From positions 1 to 53,674 of the forward strand of contig JBJMJD010000012.1 in the NCBI GenBank assembly GCA_045806525.1: a stretch of DNA of 53,674 nucleotides, written 5' to 3'. The notes under the pieces are model-generated. The model did no database searches. It saw nothing but the letters and a program-made list of their open reading frames with translations, and had not been told where the DNA came from. This document shows, in pieces, positions 52,241-53,674 of the stretch. This stretch comes from JAICYJ01 sp045806525 (lineage in GTDB: Bacteria > Actinomycetota > Thermoleophilia > Gaiellales > JAICJC01). Every line of letters begins with the position of its first letter. Positions within the stretch are counted from its first letter, which is position 1. Both the position numbers and the translations under genes were made by a program.

Positions 52241-53245
52241 TCACACGCCCGTCGGGTCGAGGGCCTTGCGGATCTGCTCGCCGAGCAGCGCCGCCGCGCC
52301 AGCCGTCAGCAGCACGGCCAGGCTGGGGACGACCACGAGCCTGCTGGTGAGCGTGATGCTCTCGGCGGAGGCGAGCGCGGTTAGCCAGCCGATCTGCGAC
52401 GCCAGCATGCCACCCCAGCTGGCCGTGTTGGGGTCGATGCCGACGCCCAGCATCGAGAACGACGCCTCGAGCAGCATGGTGGTCGCGAACATGATCGTTG
52501 CCGGCGGGATCAGTATCGGGATCAGATGCGGGAAGATGTGCGTACGCAGGATCCGGCCGCGCCCGCTGCCGATCATGCGGGCAGCCTCGACGAACGGGCG
52601 CTCCCGCAGCTCCAGTACCTGCACCCGCACCAGTCTCGCCGCATAGGGCCAGATGAAGACGCCCAGGAAGACCGCCAGCGACAGCACTCCCGGCTCGACC
52701 AGCCCGTCCAGCGTGTAGCGGCTGTAGCGGTCGGAAACGGTCGCTCCCAATGCGATCGCCATCAGCAGCACGGGGAAGGCCAGGGCGAAGTTGGTCACCC
52801 AGACGAGGATGCCATCCACGCGGCCGCCAAGGTATCCGGCCAGGGTGCCCAGGGTCGAACCGATCGTAACGCCGATTAGCGTCGCGCCCAGGGCGACCTC
52901 GATCGTCGCCTGTCCGCCATAGAGCAGGCGCAGCAACTCGTCACGTCCGACCGTGCCATCGGCGCCCAGAACCATCAGGGTCGTTCCGGTTACGTGCTCA
53001 CCGGTGTAGTTGGCGTTCGGCACCCGCGTCCACAGGCCGACCGGCCTGAAGTCCTGGACGGCGTTCGAAAAGATCGTGTCGGGGCCGTGTCCAAGCGCAG
53101 CCGCGAGCAGCGGCGCGCCGATGAAGCAGGCGGCGAACACGAGCAGCAGCAGCGTCCCGCTTGCCATCGCCAGCGGGTCACGGCGCAGCCGGCCCCAGGC
53201 CAGTCGCCAGTATCCGCTCGCCGCTCGCGTGTCGCCGTCCGCCAC
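52241..53245 (-). CDS. ABC transporter permease, DppC/OppC type
   Basis: 334 residues. LRRDPLAMASGTLLLLVFAA is the first span region of DppC; a periplasmic loop with DELLRLLYGGQATIEVALGA leads to the main block, and the EAA loop is FVEAARMIGSGRGRILRTHIFP. GTG 53245 is an uncertain start; longer options run under the divergent cyclase gene. The stop is 3 bp before the DppB-type gene, so order is C then B, the reverse of the common operon. No ATPase genes seen. Confidence 0.88.
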   Translation of the reverse strand: MADGDTRAASGYWRLAWGRLRRDPLAMASGTLLLLVFAACFIGAPLLAAALGHGPDTIFSNAVQDFRPVGLWTRVPNANYTGEHVTGTTLMVLGADGTVGRDELLRLLYGGQATIEVALGATLIGVTIGSTLGTLAGYLGGRVDGILVWVTNFALAFPVLLMAIALGATVSDRYSRYTLDGLVEPGVLSLAVFLGVFIWPYAARLVRVQVLELRERPFVEAARMIGSGRGRILRTHIFPHLIPILIPPATIMFATTMLLEASFSMLGVGIDPNTASWGGMLASQIGWLTALASAESITLTSRLVVVPSLAVLLTAGAAALLGEQIRKALDPTGV

Positions 53246-53301
53246 CTGCGTGCTAGGACGCGTTCCCGCCGGCCGGGTTAGACCGGATCGACGTCGGCTC
53301 G

Positions 53302-53307
53302 TAGAAT
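53302..53307 (+). promoter_or_regulatory. -10 element of near-leaderless cyclase promoter
   Basis: TAGAAT, eight bases before ATG 53316. Confidence 0.4.
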
Positions 53308-53315
53308 CCCGCCCG

Positions 53316-53674
53316 ATGACGGCTTGTGCCGCATGTGGCATGGAGAACCCCGATGCGGCGCGGTTCTGCATGCGATGCGCCACGCCGCTGGCCGGGTCCT
53401 ACCTGCCCGGGCGACGCGAGCGCCGGGTGGTGTCGGTGCTGTTTGCCGACCTCGTCGGATTCACGGGCCAGTCGGAGCGCCTCGACGTAGAGGATGTCGA
53501 GGGCCTGCTGGCGCCTTACCAGCGTCTGCTCCGTTCGTCGGTGGAGCGCACGGGCGGCGTTGTCGCCAAGTTCATGGGCGACGGGGTGATGGCGTTGTTC
53601 GGCGCGGTCGTGGCGCATGAGGACGACCCTGAACGGGCCATCCGCTGTGGAATCGCGATCTGTGATGCGGTCGC
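53316..53674 (+). CDS. Adenylate/guanylate cyclase with N-terminal zinc ribbon (truncated at window end)
   Basis: 119 residues visible. A zinc ribbon (CAACGMENPDAARFCMRCAT, CxxC twice) is followed by the class III cyclase start VVSVLFADLVGFTGQSERLD, whose Asp is the first metal ligand; AKFMGDGVMALFG includes the second Asp. Such proteins usually continue with a large ATPase and TPR region, the same family as the broken tail at 25394-25970. Whether the product is cAMP or cGMP cannot be read here. Divergent from the ABC permease pair. Confidence 0.9.
   Translation, partial: MTACAACGMENPDAARFCMRCATPLAGSYLPGRRERRVVSVLFADLVGFTGQSERLDVEDVEGLLAPYQRLLRSSVERTGGVVAKFMGDGVMALFGAVVAHEDDPERAIRCGIAICDAV

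Overview
The window is high-GC, densely packed DNA (roughly 70 % G+C by eye) with many GTG starts, 4-bp GTGA/ATGA stop-start overlaps, and repeated TAnnnT-N6-(A/G)TG arrangements typical of leaderless actinobacterial transcripts. With the rpsF-ssb-rpsR-rplI-dnaB-purA order it points to a chromosomal segment of an actinobacterium, perhaps a deep-branching one such as Thermoleophilia (inference). No plasmid or phage structural genes are visible.

Left region (1-12674): amine, one-carbon and folate-linked metabolism. A class II glutamine amidotransferase (cut by the window edge) sits beside a GlnT-type glutamine synthetase, a pairing seen in N-methylglutamate pathways. An M1 metallopeptidase lipoprotein, a rhodanese, a phosphotransferase, a small P-loop kinase, an aminodeoxychorismate synthase, an aldo/keto reductase and a DAO-type FAD oxidoreductase follow. 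They lead to a HAD hydrolase overlapping an 807-residue dimethylglycine/sarcosine dehydrogenase-like flavoprotein with a C-terminal GcvT-type folate domain. Next come a two-component system coupled to a propeller lipoprotein (12748-15628) and a deacetylase lipoprotein (15636-16712).

16783-21252 (minus) is the housekeeping S6 operon. Its ribosomal protein S6 seems to start on AUC. At 21836 lies an intact selenocysteine tRNA. Two partial copies of its 3' half lie downstream at 25347 and 27079. They bracket blocks of accessory genes (GH43, Rieske, amidohydrolase, a low-GC secreted protein; then a broken cyclase-regulator tail and a GH18 chitinase), the footprint of tandem insertion at tRNA-Sec.

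27158-41462 holds an MBL hydrolase, a heme-oxygenase-like diiron/iron enzyme paired with a HemK-type methyltransferase, and a polytopic membrane protein. Then comes the most interesting locus: a tightly coupled six-gene operon (zinc-type dehydrogenase, degenerate PTPS, GT4 glycosyltransferase, methyltransferase, UPF0104 membrane protein, RibD-like reductase), facing an acyltransferase and a CDP-alcohol phosphatidyltransferase/LtaS-like fusion, plus a second methyltransferase preceded by a tiny coupled ORF. I read it as an uncharacterised pathway that may build a pterin- or pyrimidine-derived, glycosylated, membrane-linked product.

41482-53674: a GAP-family membrane protein, aquaporin, YjbR-like protein, 5'-3' exonuclease, OsmC, cupin, a frameshifted SIS gene, PQQ-type sugar dehydrogenase, pentapeptide protein, an MFS exporter divergent from a MarR regulator, two peptide-type ABC permeases without visible partners, and the start of a zinc-ribbon adenylate/guanylate cyclase. 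Four divergent gene pairs share back-to-back, overlapping -10 elements, which looks like a repeated bidirectional-promoter design.
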